DNA of 64,000 bases. Origin: RECM01 sp047921215. GTDB taxonomy: Bacteria > Bacteroidota > Rhodothermia > Balneolales > Cyclonatronaceae. Shown here piece after piece: positions 43,956 to 53,451 of the stretch (positions are counted from its first letter, which is position 1; every line of letters starts with the position of its first letter). The stretch is from assembly GCA_047921215.1 (NCBI GenBank), contig JBLRWO010000002.1, positions 132,303 through 196,302 of the forward strand, given 5' to 3'. Below the pieces are notes generated by a model. The model saw nothing but the letters and a program-made list of their open reading frames with translations. It made no database searches and was not told the origin of the DNA. A program made the position numbers and the translations under genes.

Positions 43956-45167
43956 ATGCCCTTCCAACCTGTCGACGAGCAGCTGGAGATTATCCGGCGC
44001 GGAACCATTGAAATTATCCCTCAGGAAGAACTGATTCAAAAACTTGACCGGTCCCGCAAGGAGAACCGGCCACTCAGAATCAAACTCGGTTGCGATCCCA
44101 CCCGGCCCGACCTGCATCTCGGCCACTCGGTAATTTTGCGCAAACTGCGCCAGTTCCAGGACCTGGGACATCATGCCATACTTATTATCGGTGATTTTAC
44201 CGGAATGATCGGTGACCCCACCGGTGCAAATAAAACAAGGCCGGCCCTGACCATTCAGGAAGTGCAGGAAAACGGAAAATCCTACTTTGAGCAGGCGTCC
44301 AAAATACTGGATCCCAAAAAAACCGAGATCGTCTACAATTCGCACTGGCTGGCAGAAATGACCTTTGCCGATGTGATACGCCTTGCTTCAAAAATGACGC
44401 TGGCCCGCATGATCGAACGTGACGATTTCACCAAACGATTCCAGGCGGAAGAGCCCATCTCCATTCATGAATTCCTGTATCCGCTTGCCCAGGGCCAGGA
44501 TTCAGTGCACCTGAAATCGGATGTTGAGCTCGGGGGCATCGACCAGAAATTCAACCTGCTGGTGGGCCGTCAGCTTCAGCGTGAAGATGGTCAGAAACCC
44601 CAGATTTGCCTGATGATGCCGCTTCTGGTAGGAACCGACGGCAGCCAGAAAATGTCGAAATCGTACGATAATTATATCGGTATCGACGAAGATCCGCAGA
44701 ACATGTACGGCAAAACGCTGTCGATACCCGACAATCTTATATACACCTGGTTTGAGTTGCTCACCGACATCCCCAACGACCAGCTGAAGGCATACCAGGA
44801 TAAGGTTATATCCGATCCCAGGAATTCAAAACACGATCTGGCCTATACCCTCGTTAGTATGTATCACGGCGACCGGGCGGCAAAAGAAGCCCGCGACTTT
44901 TTTGAAAAGACAGTCGTGAACAAGGAGATCCCCGAAGATTTGCCCGAATTCAGTTTTGAAGGTGGTAAAAGCGAAAAACTGGTGAATATTATAAAAGAGA
45001 TCGGCTTTGCACCCAGCAACAGTGAGGCCCGGCGCCTGGTTCAACAGGGCGGCGTATCCATTGACGGTGAACCCGTATCGGATATTCACGCTGAAATTAC
45101 ATTTAACACCGGTTCAGAACTGATCATCAAGGTGGGCAAGCGGAAATTCGGGAAATTAGTTAGCTAA
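43956..45167 (+). CDS. tyrS: Tyrosyl-tRNA synthetase
   Basis: The 403-residue class I synthetase has the HIGH-like motif HLGH (in RPDLHLGHSVILRK), a KMSKS motif (QKMSKSYDNYIG) and a C-terminal S4 RNA-binding domain (SNSEARRLVQQGGVSIDGEPV). It belongs to the TyrZ-like branch of about 400 residues. It sits between cvpA and a secreted protein gene, both within about 12 bp. Confidence 0.96.
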   Translation: MPFQPVDEQLEIIRRGTIEIIPQEELIQKLDRSRKENRPLRIKLGCDPTRPDLHLGHSVILRKLRQFQDLGHHAILIIGDFTGMIGDPTGANKTRPALTIQEVQENGKSYFEQASKILDPKKTEIVYNSHWLAEMTFADVIRLASKMTLARMIERDDFTKRFQAEEPISIHEFLYPLAQGQDSVHLKSDVELGGIDQKFNLLVGRQLQREDGQKPQICLMMPLLVGTDGSQKMSKSYDNYIGIDEDPQNMYGKTLSIPDNLIYTWFELLTDIPNDQLKAYQDKVISDPRNSKHDLAYTLVSMYHGDRAAKEARDFFEKTVVNKEIPEDLPEFSFEGGKSEKLVNIIKEIGFAPSNSEARRLVQQGGVSIDGEPVSDIHAEITFNTGSELIIKVGKRKFGKLVS

Positions 45168-45179
45168 CGGAGGCAACCA

Positions 45180-46001
45180 ATGACCCTTTTCAGACTGTTA
45201 ACTGCATTCATATTCCTGTATTTGTTCACCGGGCCGGCACTTTCGGCCCAGAGCAGCAAACAGGAGATAGCTGAAACGATCCTCGAAAAATCGGGGCTGG
45301 AGATGCAGATAAAGCAGATACCCGATATTGTAGCCGCACAGTACGATCACGAAATTGATGATCTGCAGCTCAGGGAAGCATCCCTCATCCGTGATATCCT
45401 GCTCGAAGAATTCCGGTCGGAATACATCTACCGTGATATGATGAACTATCTCCTGTCAAACTTCGATGAGGAGCGTGCCGGCGAGCTGATCACCTTTTTC
45501 GAATCAGAACTCGTATCCCGAATGACCGCCATGGAAATCCGGGCATCCGAGCCGTCTGCCGCAGCAGACATGCAAAGCTATCTGAACACGATTGAATCGG
45601 ATCCTGCAGCACGCGAACGCATTAATCTGATGGTCGAATTCGACCACTCGCTCGACGGCACCTCCTTTACCGTAGAATTGCTCTCACAGCTTTATGTCGA
45701 TATGATCAGAGCCCTTGAGCCGGCCCTGACCCGTGAACAGACCCTCACTTCAGAGCAGCTTGAGCAATATCGTGCCGACATGTATGATAATATCTATGTG
45801 CCTTACCGGCAGGTTACAGTTGGTTTTTATCTGTATGCCTACCGCGACGTAAGCATCGAGGACATCCTCCGGTATAAGTCATTCTACGATTCTTCCACCG
45901 GATTCTGGTATAATCAGCTGGCAAAATCAATGGTCAGGGATGCCATCGGCAAGGCCCGCTTGCGTGCCGCCGAAAAGGTGGATTCGCTTGTGAACGGATA
46001 A
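45180..46001 (+). CDS. Secreted DUF2059-like helical protein, function unknown
   Basis: The 273-residue protein has a signal peptide (about 1-23, ending ALSA) and an otherwise all-helical, acidic body. Near the C-terminus SIEDILRYKSFYDSSTGFWYNQL resembles the DUF2059 pattern (helices followed by FY-S-x-G), and an earlier ERAGELITFFESEL half looks like a degenerate second copy. It starts 12 bp after tyrS and is probably co-transcribed. I cannot assign a function. Confidence 0.6.
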   Translation: MTLFRLLTAFIFLYLFTGPALSAQSSKQEIAETILEKSGLEMQIKQIPDIVAAQYDHEIDDLQLREASLIRDILLEEFRSEYIYRDMMNYLLSNFDEERAGELITFFESELVSRMTAMEIRASEPSAAADMQSYLNTIESDPAARERINLMVEFDHSLDGTSFTVELLSQLYVDMIRALEPALTREQTLTSEQLEQYRADMYDNIYVPYRQVTVGFYLYAYRDVSIEDILRYKSFYDSSTGFWYNQLAKSMVRDAIGKARLRAAEKVDSLVNG

Positions 46002-46023
46002 CATTCCCGGATAACAGTTCAAT

Positions 46024-46794
46024 ATGCCCGTAACCATTTCAAGTATCAACGTGAATGGAATCAGAGCAGCCGAACGGAAGGGGCTTTCACGTTGGCTCCT
46101 TGAAACCGGCCCCGACATAGTCTGCCTTCAGGAGATAAAAGCCGGCGAAACACAAATTCCGGAAACACTGATAAGCACGGGTTACCACGGATTCTACTTT
46201 CCGGCCCGCAAAAAAGGATACTCAGGCGTCGGAATTCTCACCAGACAAAAGCCGGAACGTGTGGTAACCGGAATGGGGATAGACTGGATAGACGATGAAG
46301 GCCGGATAATTATGGCTGAATTCCAGGATTTCAGGGTGTTTTCCATCTATGCGCCAAGCGGGACCACCGGTGAGTTCCGTCAGGATATGAAATATCGCTT
46401 TCTGGATGAATTTGAAACTTTCATGCGCCCCCTGATTGACGATGCCCTCCCAACGGTGCTATGCGGCGATTTCAATATTGCACACAGGGAGATCGACATT
46501 CACAATCCTGATGCCAACCGGAAAACGTCCGGTTTTTTGCCGGAAGAACGTGAATGGCTTACCAATTTCATCGAATCGGGCTTTGCTGACGCGTTCAGAT
46601 CGCATATCGGGGATGTACCCGATCTTTACAGCTGGTGGACCTACCGTGCGGGTGCGAGGGAGCGCAACAAAGGATGGCGGATTGATTACCAGCTGATTAC
46701 TCAACATCTGGAAAAAAAGGTGAGAAGTGCTGTGATCGAAAGGAACCTGTACGTCTCAGATCACGTACCGGTAACTCTGAGTTACGATTTGTGA
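46024..46794 (+). CDS. xth: Exodeoxyribonuclease III / AP endonuclease
   Basis: The 256-residue enzyme of the EEP fold cuts abasic sites and has 3'-5' exonuclease activity. Motifs are VNGIRAAERKG, CLQEIKAG (metal Glu), GDFNIAHREID (catalytic Asp/Asn), WRIDYQLI and YVSDHVPV (catalytic His). The 3' end overlaps the convergent methyltransferase gene by 13 bp. Confidence 0.95.
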   Translation: MPVTISSINVNGIRAAERKGLSRWLLETGPDIVCLQEIKAGETQIPETLISTGYHGFYFPARKKGYSGVGILTRQKPERVVTGMGIDWIDDEGRIIMAEFQDFRVFSIYAPSGTTGEFRQDMKYRFLDEFETFMRPLIDDALPTVLCGDFNIAHREIDIHNPDANRKTSGFLPEEREWLTNFIESGFADAFRSHIGDVPDLYSWWTYRAGARERNKGWRIDYQLITQHLEKKVRSAVIERNLYVSDHVPVTLSYDL

Positions 46795-47366
46795 GCGATT
46801 CCGTTTGTTGCTGCAACCATGGTGCTGGCTTCATACAGGCACATGGGGGGCAGGTTACGGATTTCGTACTTCATCGAAACCAGAGGAAAATGCTTTTCAA
46901 GCGGCTGCTTGAGATGGTTCGAGGTTTGATATGCCAGAAATTTACCGCCCGGTTTAAGCACCGATGAGGTGGTACTCAGTATTTCGTCTTTCTGTTTTTT
47001 CTTGATGAATGAAAAGGGGATACCTGACAATACATAATCAACCTGGGTTATTCCAAAATCAGCCAGGATCTGACCAACGTTTTCGGCTGTATCGTGATAG
47101 ACAGAAAGTCGCCCGTCTTTAATCCGCCCGAGATCCTTCACAAAATTTGCGTTCAGCTCTATTGATATGACCCGCGATCCGATTGTGCTGTGATCGAGAA
47201 TATACCGGGTAAAAACGCCGTTTCCCGGTCCGTATTCAACAATAATATTATCTGTACTGAAATCAATTTTCTCACAAACCCTTTTCACCATAGCCATGGA
47301 GGATGGTGTTACGGATGCGACGTTACGGTCTTTAATGAAATTCTTAAGGTATGTGAGTGTACTCAT
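46782..47366 (-). CDS. SAM-dependent methyltransferase (rRNA dimethylase / PmtA-like)
   Basis: The 194-residue protein has a SAM motif IIVEYGPGNGVFTRYIL, an acidic second strand (ISIELNANF) and DYVLSGIPFSFI in the position of the catalytic NLPY/NIPF motif. A hydrophilic N-terminus (YLKNFIKDRNVASVTPSS) resembles short phospholipid N-methyltransferases of the COG3963 group. Phospholipid methylation is the likelier role because the proline-containing SGIPFSF loop and small size fit PmtA better than KsgA. It is convergent with xth. Confidence 0.72.
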   Translation of the reverse strand: MSTLTYLKNFIKDRNVASVTPSSMAMVKRVCEKIDFSTDNIIVEYGPGNGVFTRYILDHSTIGSRVISIELNANFVKDLGRIKDGRLSVYHDTAENVGQILADFGITQVDYVLSGIPFSFIKKKQKDEILSTTSSVLKPGGKFLAYQTSNHLKQPLEKHFPLVSMKYEIRNLPPMCLYEASTMVAATNGIAHKS

Positions 47367-47492
47367 ACAATCTTGGTTTGTTAGTTAGCCATTGCGCCGG
47401 CCACGTTGACAACGGCATAGCAGGTCACAGTAATTTCGGCATTTTGCGTTGAGATGTATTCAGTTCCGTAAAATGGCACATTACTGATTAAA

Positions 47493-49541
47493 TCACAATT
47501 CTTTTTCAAGCTGCTCAATCTGATCCCTGATCCTGGCAGCTTCTTCAAATTCCAGATTCCGGGCTGCTGTCTTCATGGACTCCCGGAGATAGTCCATAAA
47601 TTTTGATTTATCATCAAACACAACCTCCTTCATGGCCGGGTTGGCCTTGTAGTGGATGCCGTCATCGGCCACCTTGATCAGTTCAAGCGGATCGGGCTCG
47701 TCGAGATAGATGGTATCCAGTCCCGCTGCTTCCTTTGACAACAGGCCCGGGTCAACAAGCGGTTTGAGCTCTTTTATTACCGTAGCCGGGGTAATTCCAT
47801 GTTTTTTATTGTATTCATCCTGCAGTTTGCGGCGGCGGTCGGTTTCATTGATCAGCTTGCGCATGCTGTCTGTAATTTTGTCACCGTACAGGATCACCTT
47901 GCCGTTGATGTTCCGTGCCGCCCGTCCGGCTATCTGGAATAGTGATGTTTCCGAACGGAGAAAACCCTCCTTGTCGGCATCCAGGATGGCAACCAGCCCC
48001 AGCTCGGGTATGTCGATACCCTCCCGCAACAGATTGATGCCCACCAGTACATCAAAATCACCCCGCCGGTACCTGAACAGAATTTCAATACGTTCGAGTG
48101 CATCCAGTTCGCTGTGCATATAGGCCGCACGGATACCGAGGTTTTTCAGGTATTCGGCAAGCTCCTCGCTCATCCGCTTGGTGAGCGTGAGTACCAGCAC
48201 ACGTTCTTTTTTGGGTATCCTCAGCCGGATTTCCTCTATCAGGTCATCGATCTGGTTATCGAGAGGCCGTACCATGATTTCCGGCTCCATCAAACCTGTT
48301 GGACGGATAATCTGCTCGACGATAATTCCGCCGCTTTTTTCCAGTTCATAATCGCCCGGGGTGGCACTCACGAAGATGGTCTGCCTGCTCATGGTTTCCC
48401 ATTCCTCGAATGTGAGCGGCCGGTTGTCAAGTGCTGATGGGAGACGGAATCCATGCTCCACCAGATTGATTTTTCTGGATCTGTCACCACCGTACATAGC
48501 GCCGATCTGTGGTATGGATTGATGGCTTTCATCCACGATCAACAGATAATCATCGGGGAAATAGTCCATCAGGCAATACGGACGCTCGCCGGGCTTGCGG
48601 GCCGACAGGTACCGTGAGTAATTCTCGATACCCGAACAGTAACCCACCTCGCGCATCATCTCGATATCAAAAACCGTTCGCTGCTCGAGACGGTGGGCTT
48701 CAATGTGCTTGTCCTCACTCCTCAGCACATCCATGCGCCAGTCCAGCTCGTCACGGATCTGCTTTATGGATTCTTCCAGGCGGTCTTTTGTCGTTACATA
48801 GTGTGAAGCAGGGTAGATGGTGAACTGGTCAACCTTATCCTGTACTTTTCCGGTATCCGGATCAAAAATAGCCATGGATTCGATCTCATCCCCCCAGAAA
48901 CTGATGCGCAGGCCTGAATCACTGTAGGCAGGGTACAGGTCCACCACATCCCCTCTCACACGGAAAACTGCCCGCCTGAATTCAAGATCATTGCGGTTGT
49001 AGTGGAGATCCACCAGGTCGTACAGAAGTTTGTTCCTCGGAATCGAGTCGCCAACCTTCAGCTGAATTACCAGTTTTGCATATTCGCTCGGAGAGCCGAT
49101 TCCATAGATGCAGCTCACCGATGCCACAATAATCACATCCCGGCGCCCGCTCAACAGGCTGCTTGTTGCCCGCAATCTCAGCCGCTGAATTTCATCATTA
49201 ATCGAAAGATCTTTTTCAATGTACTTGTCCTGACTGACAAGGTAGGCCTCGGGCTGATAGTAATCGTAATAGGAGATGAAAAACTCCACACAATTTTCAG
49301 GAAAAAAGTCGCTGAACTCCCGGTAGAGCTGCGCGGCAAGCGTTTTGTTGTGGCTCATCACCAGGGTTGGGCGCTTAACCTGTTCTAAAACGGATGCAAT
49401 GGTCCGTGTTTTACCGGAACCCGTGATCCCGAGCAGCGTCTGGTGGGAATCACCCCGAATGAGCCCTTCCGTCAGTTCGTTAATGGCAACCGGCTGATCG
49501 CCGGCTGGGCTGTACGGGGAAATTAATTTAAAATCGGACAT
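47493..49541 (-). CDS. uvrB: Excinuclease ABC subunit B
   Basis: The 682-residue DNA repair helicase-like protein carries Walker A GITGSGKT (about 40-47), the beta-hairpin region with YYDYYQPEAYL, the DEAD-type DESH box, helicase motif VI QIAGRAARN, and a C-terminal UVR domain (EFEEAARIRDQIEQLEKEL) for UvrC contact. It verifies damage after UvrA in nucleotide excision repair. It stands alone, 126 bp upstream of the methyltransferase gene on the same strand. Confidence 0.97.
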   Translation of the reverse strand: MSDFKLISPYSPAGDQPVAINELTEGLIRGDSHQTLLGITGSGKTRTIASVLEQVKRPTLVMSHNKTLAAQLYREFSDFFPENCVEFFISYYDYYQPEAYLVSQDKYIEKDLSINDEIQRLRLRATSSLLSGRRDVIIVASVSCIYGIGSPSEYAKLVIQLKVGDSIPRNKLLYDLVDLHYNRNDLEFRRAVFRVRGDVVDLYPAYSDSGLRISFWGDEIESMAIFDPDTGKVQDKVDQFTIYPASHYVTTKDRLEESIKQIRDELDWRMDVLRSEDKHIEAHRLEQRTVFDIEMMREVGYCSGIENYSRYLSARKPGERPYCLMDYFPDDYLLIVDESHQSIPQIGAMYGGDRSRKINLVEHGFRLPSALDNRPLTFEEWETMSRQTIFVSATPGDYELEKSGGIIVEQIIRPTGLMEPEIMVRPLDNQIDDLIEEIRLRIPKKERVLVLTLTKRMSEELAEYLKNLGIRAAYMHSELDALERIEILFRYRRGDFDVLVGINLLREGIDIPELGLVAILDADKEGFLRSETSLFQIAGRAARNINGKVILYGDKITDSMRKLINETDRRRKLQDEYNKKHGITPATVIKELKPLVDPGLLSKEAAGLDTIYLDEPDPLELIKVADDGIHYKANPAMKEVVFDDKSKFMDYLRESMKTAARNLEFEEAARIRDQIEQLEKEL

Positions 49542-49727
49542 GTATATGGACGGAGGTAATGGATTATAAAAATAGACAAATAAAATGATGAGGAGAAAGC
49601 TGCTCCATATAAATTAATCCTGACTGGAAAGACCGGGACGACATTTTAATCGTCCAGTACCTATCTTCAAACGCAGATGGCACTCGGTACGTGCCCTGGT
49701 TCCCGGAAAACTTATACCCTAAAGAAA

Positions 49728-50861
49728 ATGCCCAGGTCAGAAGCATCACTCAGCGAATTCCGCAGCCGGATCGATGAAATCGACGAGGAAATACTGCGAC
49801 TGCTGCAGGAACGCAAGGAAATCGCCAAACAGGTCCTTAAAACAAAAATACAAAACCGGCTGCCCATTTTTCTGCCCGGGCGTGAAGACCAGAAAGTGGT
49901 CGCATTTCGTGAAAAGGCACAGCAGTATTCGCTCGATCCGGAATGGGCAGAGGATTTTCTCCGCATGATCATGAGTTCGTCGCGGGCCAGCCAGTCGGAG
50001 GCGTCGTTCCCGAGAGCCACTACCGGTCCGCAGGTGTTTCTGATTGCGGGCGGACGGGGCGGCATGGGTTCGCTCTACAGCCGGTTTGCCCAGGCCAGCG
50101 GGCACATCGTCCGTATACTTGACCGCGACAACTGGGATGAGGCCAAAACCCTGGCCCGCGGGGTGGATGTGGCCATCGTCACTGTCCCCATCAATTCCAC
50201 GAAAGAGGTCATCCGGAAACTGGGTCCCATGCTTAGCGAGGATGCGATTCTGAGCGATTTTACGAGTATCAAGGGCGAGATCCTCGATTGCATGCTGGAG
50301 CATCACAACGGACCTGTGGTCGGGCTTCACCCTATGCATGGCCCCGACAGCCACAACCTGAGCAAGCAGCTGATGTTGGTATGCAACGGCCGCCGCGAGG
50401 ACGAGTACCGGTGGCTCACCGACCAGTTTTCATTATGGGGGATGCGGGTGAAGGTCGTCGATCCGGCAAGACACGACGAAGCGATGAATATTGTGCAGGG
50501 CCTGCGTCACTTCGTGGCACTGCTTCACGGTTCGTTCCTGAATCAGCGCGACATGAAACCGGAGGAAATTCTCGACTTTTCGAGCCCGATCTACCGGGCC
50601 GAACTGATGATGACCGGCCGGATCTTCGCCCAGGACGCCGAACTGTATGCCGACATTGTATTCTCTGATGAGGAGCGGGTAACCATGCTGCTCGAGTTTC
50701 TGGTGCATCACGAAAGACTGGCTGAAATGGTCCGGAACCGGGATAAAAAAGCATTCATCCGCGAATTCCAGCATATTAGTGGTTTTTTCGGCGATTTCGG
50801 TCCACAGGCACTCATGGAGAGCGGGTATCTGATCAACCGGCTTGCCGACCGGTTTTCGTGA
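49728..50861 (+). CDS. tyrA: Bifunctional chorismate mutase / prephenate dehydrogenase (T-protein)
   Basis: The 377-residue protein fuses an N-terminal AroQ-type chorismate mutase (about 8-95: SEFRSRIDEIDEEILRLLQERKEIA) to a prephenate dehydrogenase with NAD motif IAGGRGGMGSLYSRF, then LHPMHGPD and NIVQGLRHF in the catalytic domain. It makes 4-hydroxyphenylpyruvate for tyrosine synthesis. The length matches the enterobacterial T-protein (about 373). The ATG at 49728 was chosen over an upstream GTG-type frame because the mutase domain starts there. Confidence 0.92.
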   Translation: MPRSEASLSEFRSRIDEIDEEILRLLQERKEIAKQVLKTKIQNRLPIFLPGREDQKVVAFREKAQQYSLDPEWAEDFLRMIMSSSRASQSEASFPRATTGPQVFLIAGGRGGMGSLYSRFAQASGHIVRILDRDNWDEAKTLARGVDVAIVTVPINSTKEVIRKLGPMLSEDAILSDFTSIKGEILDCMLEHHNGPVVGLHPMHGPDSHNLSKQLMLVCNGRREDEYRWLTDQFSLWGMRVKVVDPARHDEAMNIVQGLRHFVALLHGSFLNQRDMKPEEILDFSSPIYRAELMMTGRIFAQDAELYADIVFSDEERVTMLLEFLVHHERLAEMVRNRDKKAFIREFQHISGFFGDFGPQALMESGYLINRLADRFS

Positions 50862-51033
50862 CGTCTGCAAATAATATGATAAGGCATTAACTACCGCAAG
50901 TTACCATGAAGATGTGTCCCTGCCTTTTGGTTTCACAAACAGACTGTTTACCTTAACTTCGTTTTAACGGGCCGGTAATGGGTTAATACCGTTGCCCTTA
51001 CGGCTGGATATGTGAGCTTAAACCGGATATTCC

Positions 51034-52080
51034 ATGAACAGATTTGCGGGTATGATTTATCGTTTGTGCATCCTTATGCTGGTGGTCTTCGTCGCAGATG
51101 CGAAGGCCCAGCGGACCATTACAACCACATCAGGGGGAGTATTGCGTGCCTTTTCACCCGAAGACGGCATTGCCGGTTATACCCCGAGCAATGCCGGCCT
51201 GACCGCCGACGGGTTTATCTGGTTCAGCACCCTTGCGGGTACCGTCAGGATCAATCCGGCTCAGATTGAAGATTTCGGTCAGGAATATGGCATTCACATG
51301 ATGCCCTTCACCTACCACGACAGGGTGAATGAGGTAACCTGGTTTACCGATTACCAGGAACTGGTGCGTCTCGACGAAAACGGGTTCACAAGATACACAG
51401 CTGAGGATGGATTCCTCCCACCGGGTCCGGACAGGCGTGCCATCATAGCCATGCATGGAGATGGTGAAGGCCGGCTCTGGATTGGAAGTCATACAATGCC
51501 TTCTGATGAGCCATTTAACGGCGGTCTTATAGTTTGCGAAAACGGAATCTTCCGCGTTTTCGGCTGGGACGAGTTCCCGCTTCACAATGTATCGGGCATC
51601 TTCGAATCGTCGGATGGTTCGCTCTGGTTTACCTCCTTAGGTTACACATCCGAAGGTGTATTTGGTACCGAATCACATATAGCCCGCTATAACGGTACAG
51701 ATTTCGAGGTCTTTGATTCAGAGGTAACCGGTTACCGGAATGTTATGATCAATTTTATGGGGGCATCCGGTATCGGTCCCCTGATTGCTGAGGATGCAGA
51801 TGGGCGGTTGTGGATAACCTGCAATGGTACTTTCAACGCTGAAGCCAATATGATGGAATACAGTGGCCTTTTCGTTTACGAAAATGGCCGGATCAGTCCG
51901 GTGGCAGAATTTAATGATCAGAATCTGAAACCACTTCCATGGTACATAGCCGGGTCTGATGCCCTTTTCCTGGATCTGTCGGGCGATCAGAGTGCCAGCA
52001 ATATACCACCCGGCTACACCGCTGATGAAGTGAACCGTAAACTGGTGCGTTATGATGCCGGCGAATGGAAGCCGGTACAC
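51034..52080 (+). pseudogene. Beta-propeller (two-component-sensor-like) gene, 3'-truncated and fused
   Basis: The first 345 or so codons encode a signal peptide (about 1-25, ending AKA) and repeated two-component-regulator propeller blades (DGFIWFSTLAGTVRI, EGRLWIGSH, DGSLWFTSLGY, DGRLWITCNG). In intact relatives such propellers are sensor domains followed by a membrane segment and a kinase or output domain; here none follows. At about 52069-52080 the frame jumps into a Ser/Thr kinase fragment. The composite ORF continues to a stop at 52311 but its tail is out of the correct kinase frame, so it should not be annotated as an intact gene. Confidence 0.72.
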
Positions 52081-53148
52081 ATCATGATCACAAACCGCGG
52101 ACAAATCAAAATCGTCGATTTCGGCCTGGCCAAGCTGGCTGGCCAGCGAAACACGGGCAAGCGGTGTGAACAGCGCTTCGGCCGCCAGGGAATCGTTCGG
52201 GGTGAACCTCGCGGTAACCGGAAGCGTACAACGGCTCGACCGTGGTGTTCGGGTAAAGATCAACCTGATCGATGCCATTTCGCTCAGGCTGCTTGGGTCG
52301 AAGATCATTGACGACACCTTCATTGAGAAATCGGTTTTGCAGGATGAGGCGGTATTCAGCCTTGCCGGCATGCTCAATATCGGGCTGCAGCCCGAAGCCC
52401 GGCAGGTGCTTACTGCCGGTGGCACATCCGATCCCGGCGCGTACGAATTCTACCTGCAGGGTCGGGGCCACCTGCAGCGGTTCGACCGGATCGATGAAAT
52501 CACTACAGCGATCGGCTTTTTCAGGCTTTCCCTCGAAAAAGATACTGAATTCGCTCTTGCCAGCGCGGAACTTGGCGTCGCGCATCTCTATCTGTTCCGG
52601 CGTACGGAGGATGTGAGCTGGATAGAGCCTGCGGTCGAATACACGGAGCCCTGGAGCTGGATAACAGCCTGTCGCCGGTACACACCACCCTCGGCCTCAT
52701 CCTCATTGAAAAAGGCGAATACGAAAGGGCGCATCAATCCCTTCAGCGGGCCCTGGAGCTTGATCCGGTCAATTATGAAGCCTATCGCGGACGTGCCAGT
52801 GTATGGCGCAACCTGGGAGCGGTCAATTTCTACCTGGACCGCCGGGATGAGGCCATTGAAGCCTTTAACAGGTCCATAAAGATTCAGCCGGACTACAGTG
52901 TTTTGTCAAATCTCGGTACCCTCTACTACTATGACGGCAATTACAACGGTGCCGCCGAAATGTATTCGCGGGCGCTCGAATTAAACGATTCCGATTACCA
53001 GCTCTGGAGTTTTCTGGCAACGGCCTATACCTGTTCCACACCCGAAAAACCGGATGAAGCGGCAGATGCCAACAGGCGCGCGCTGGAACTGGCCGATCCG
53101 GATGACATGGGTTCAACCCCGCCGACCATGATCATAAAAGTGGAATAA
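52069..53148 (+). pseudogene. Ser/Thr protein kinase-FlgO/TolB-TPR gene, heavily decayed
   Basis: Starting inside a KP codon pair, the sequence resumes at a kinase catalytic region: IMITNRGQIKIVDFGLAKL, with the DFG Asp codon at 52117. At about 52140 the coding signal shifts to the +1 frame, where ESFGVNLAVTGSVQRLDRGV and the QPEARQVLTAG and PGAYEFYLQGRG blocks of the FlgO/TolB-like linker follow. At about 52650 it shifts back, giving TPR repeats (AHQSLQRALELDPVNYEAY, DEAIEAFNRSIKIQPDY, AEMYSRALELNDSDYQ) to a stop at 53148. The kinase N-lobe and nearly all of its C-lobe are missing. At least one deletion and two frameshifts are needed, so the gene is dead. Confidence 0.82.
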
Positions 53149-53451
53149 AAGCATAGAAGATAGCAGGTACTCACTCACCTGTCGGTTAAAAAAAATCGCC
53201 TGATCTGCATATTCCGGCAATATTAACCCTGTAGTCCTGTTTTACGGATTGTGATCCAGAATTTCCGTCTACCCGAGGAACGCATCAGAGGTCAGACTAT
53301 ACAACCGGACGAAAATGACCGGAAAGCAGGTTATTTTAAAATATTTAACATATCCGGCAATATTATTGCATAAGCGGGGTTTGCAGGTCCTGAAGAGTTT
53401 GTGATATTTCGGGTTACAATCACTGTTATCCACTGACCCTGACAACCACAT
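53149..53451. other. Intergenic region upstream of the second S9 peptidase
   Basis: These 303 AT-rich bp show no gene. The 13-mer TCCGGCAATATTA occurs twice (53213 and 53354). It probably includes the promoter of the peptidase gene, but I could not identify a convincing -7 element. Confidence 0.5.

Noticed and set aside
51034..52311. Intact 425-aa protein
   Set aside because: The last ~57 residues after the kinase DFG are out of frame; the correct FlgO/TolB coding is in another frame, so this is a fused pseudogene.
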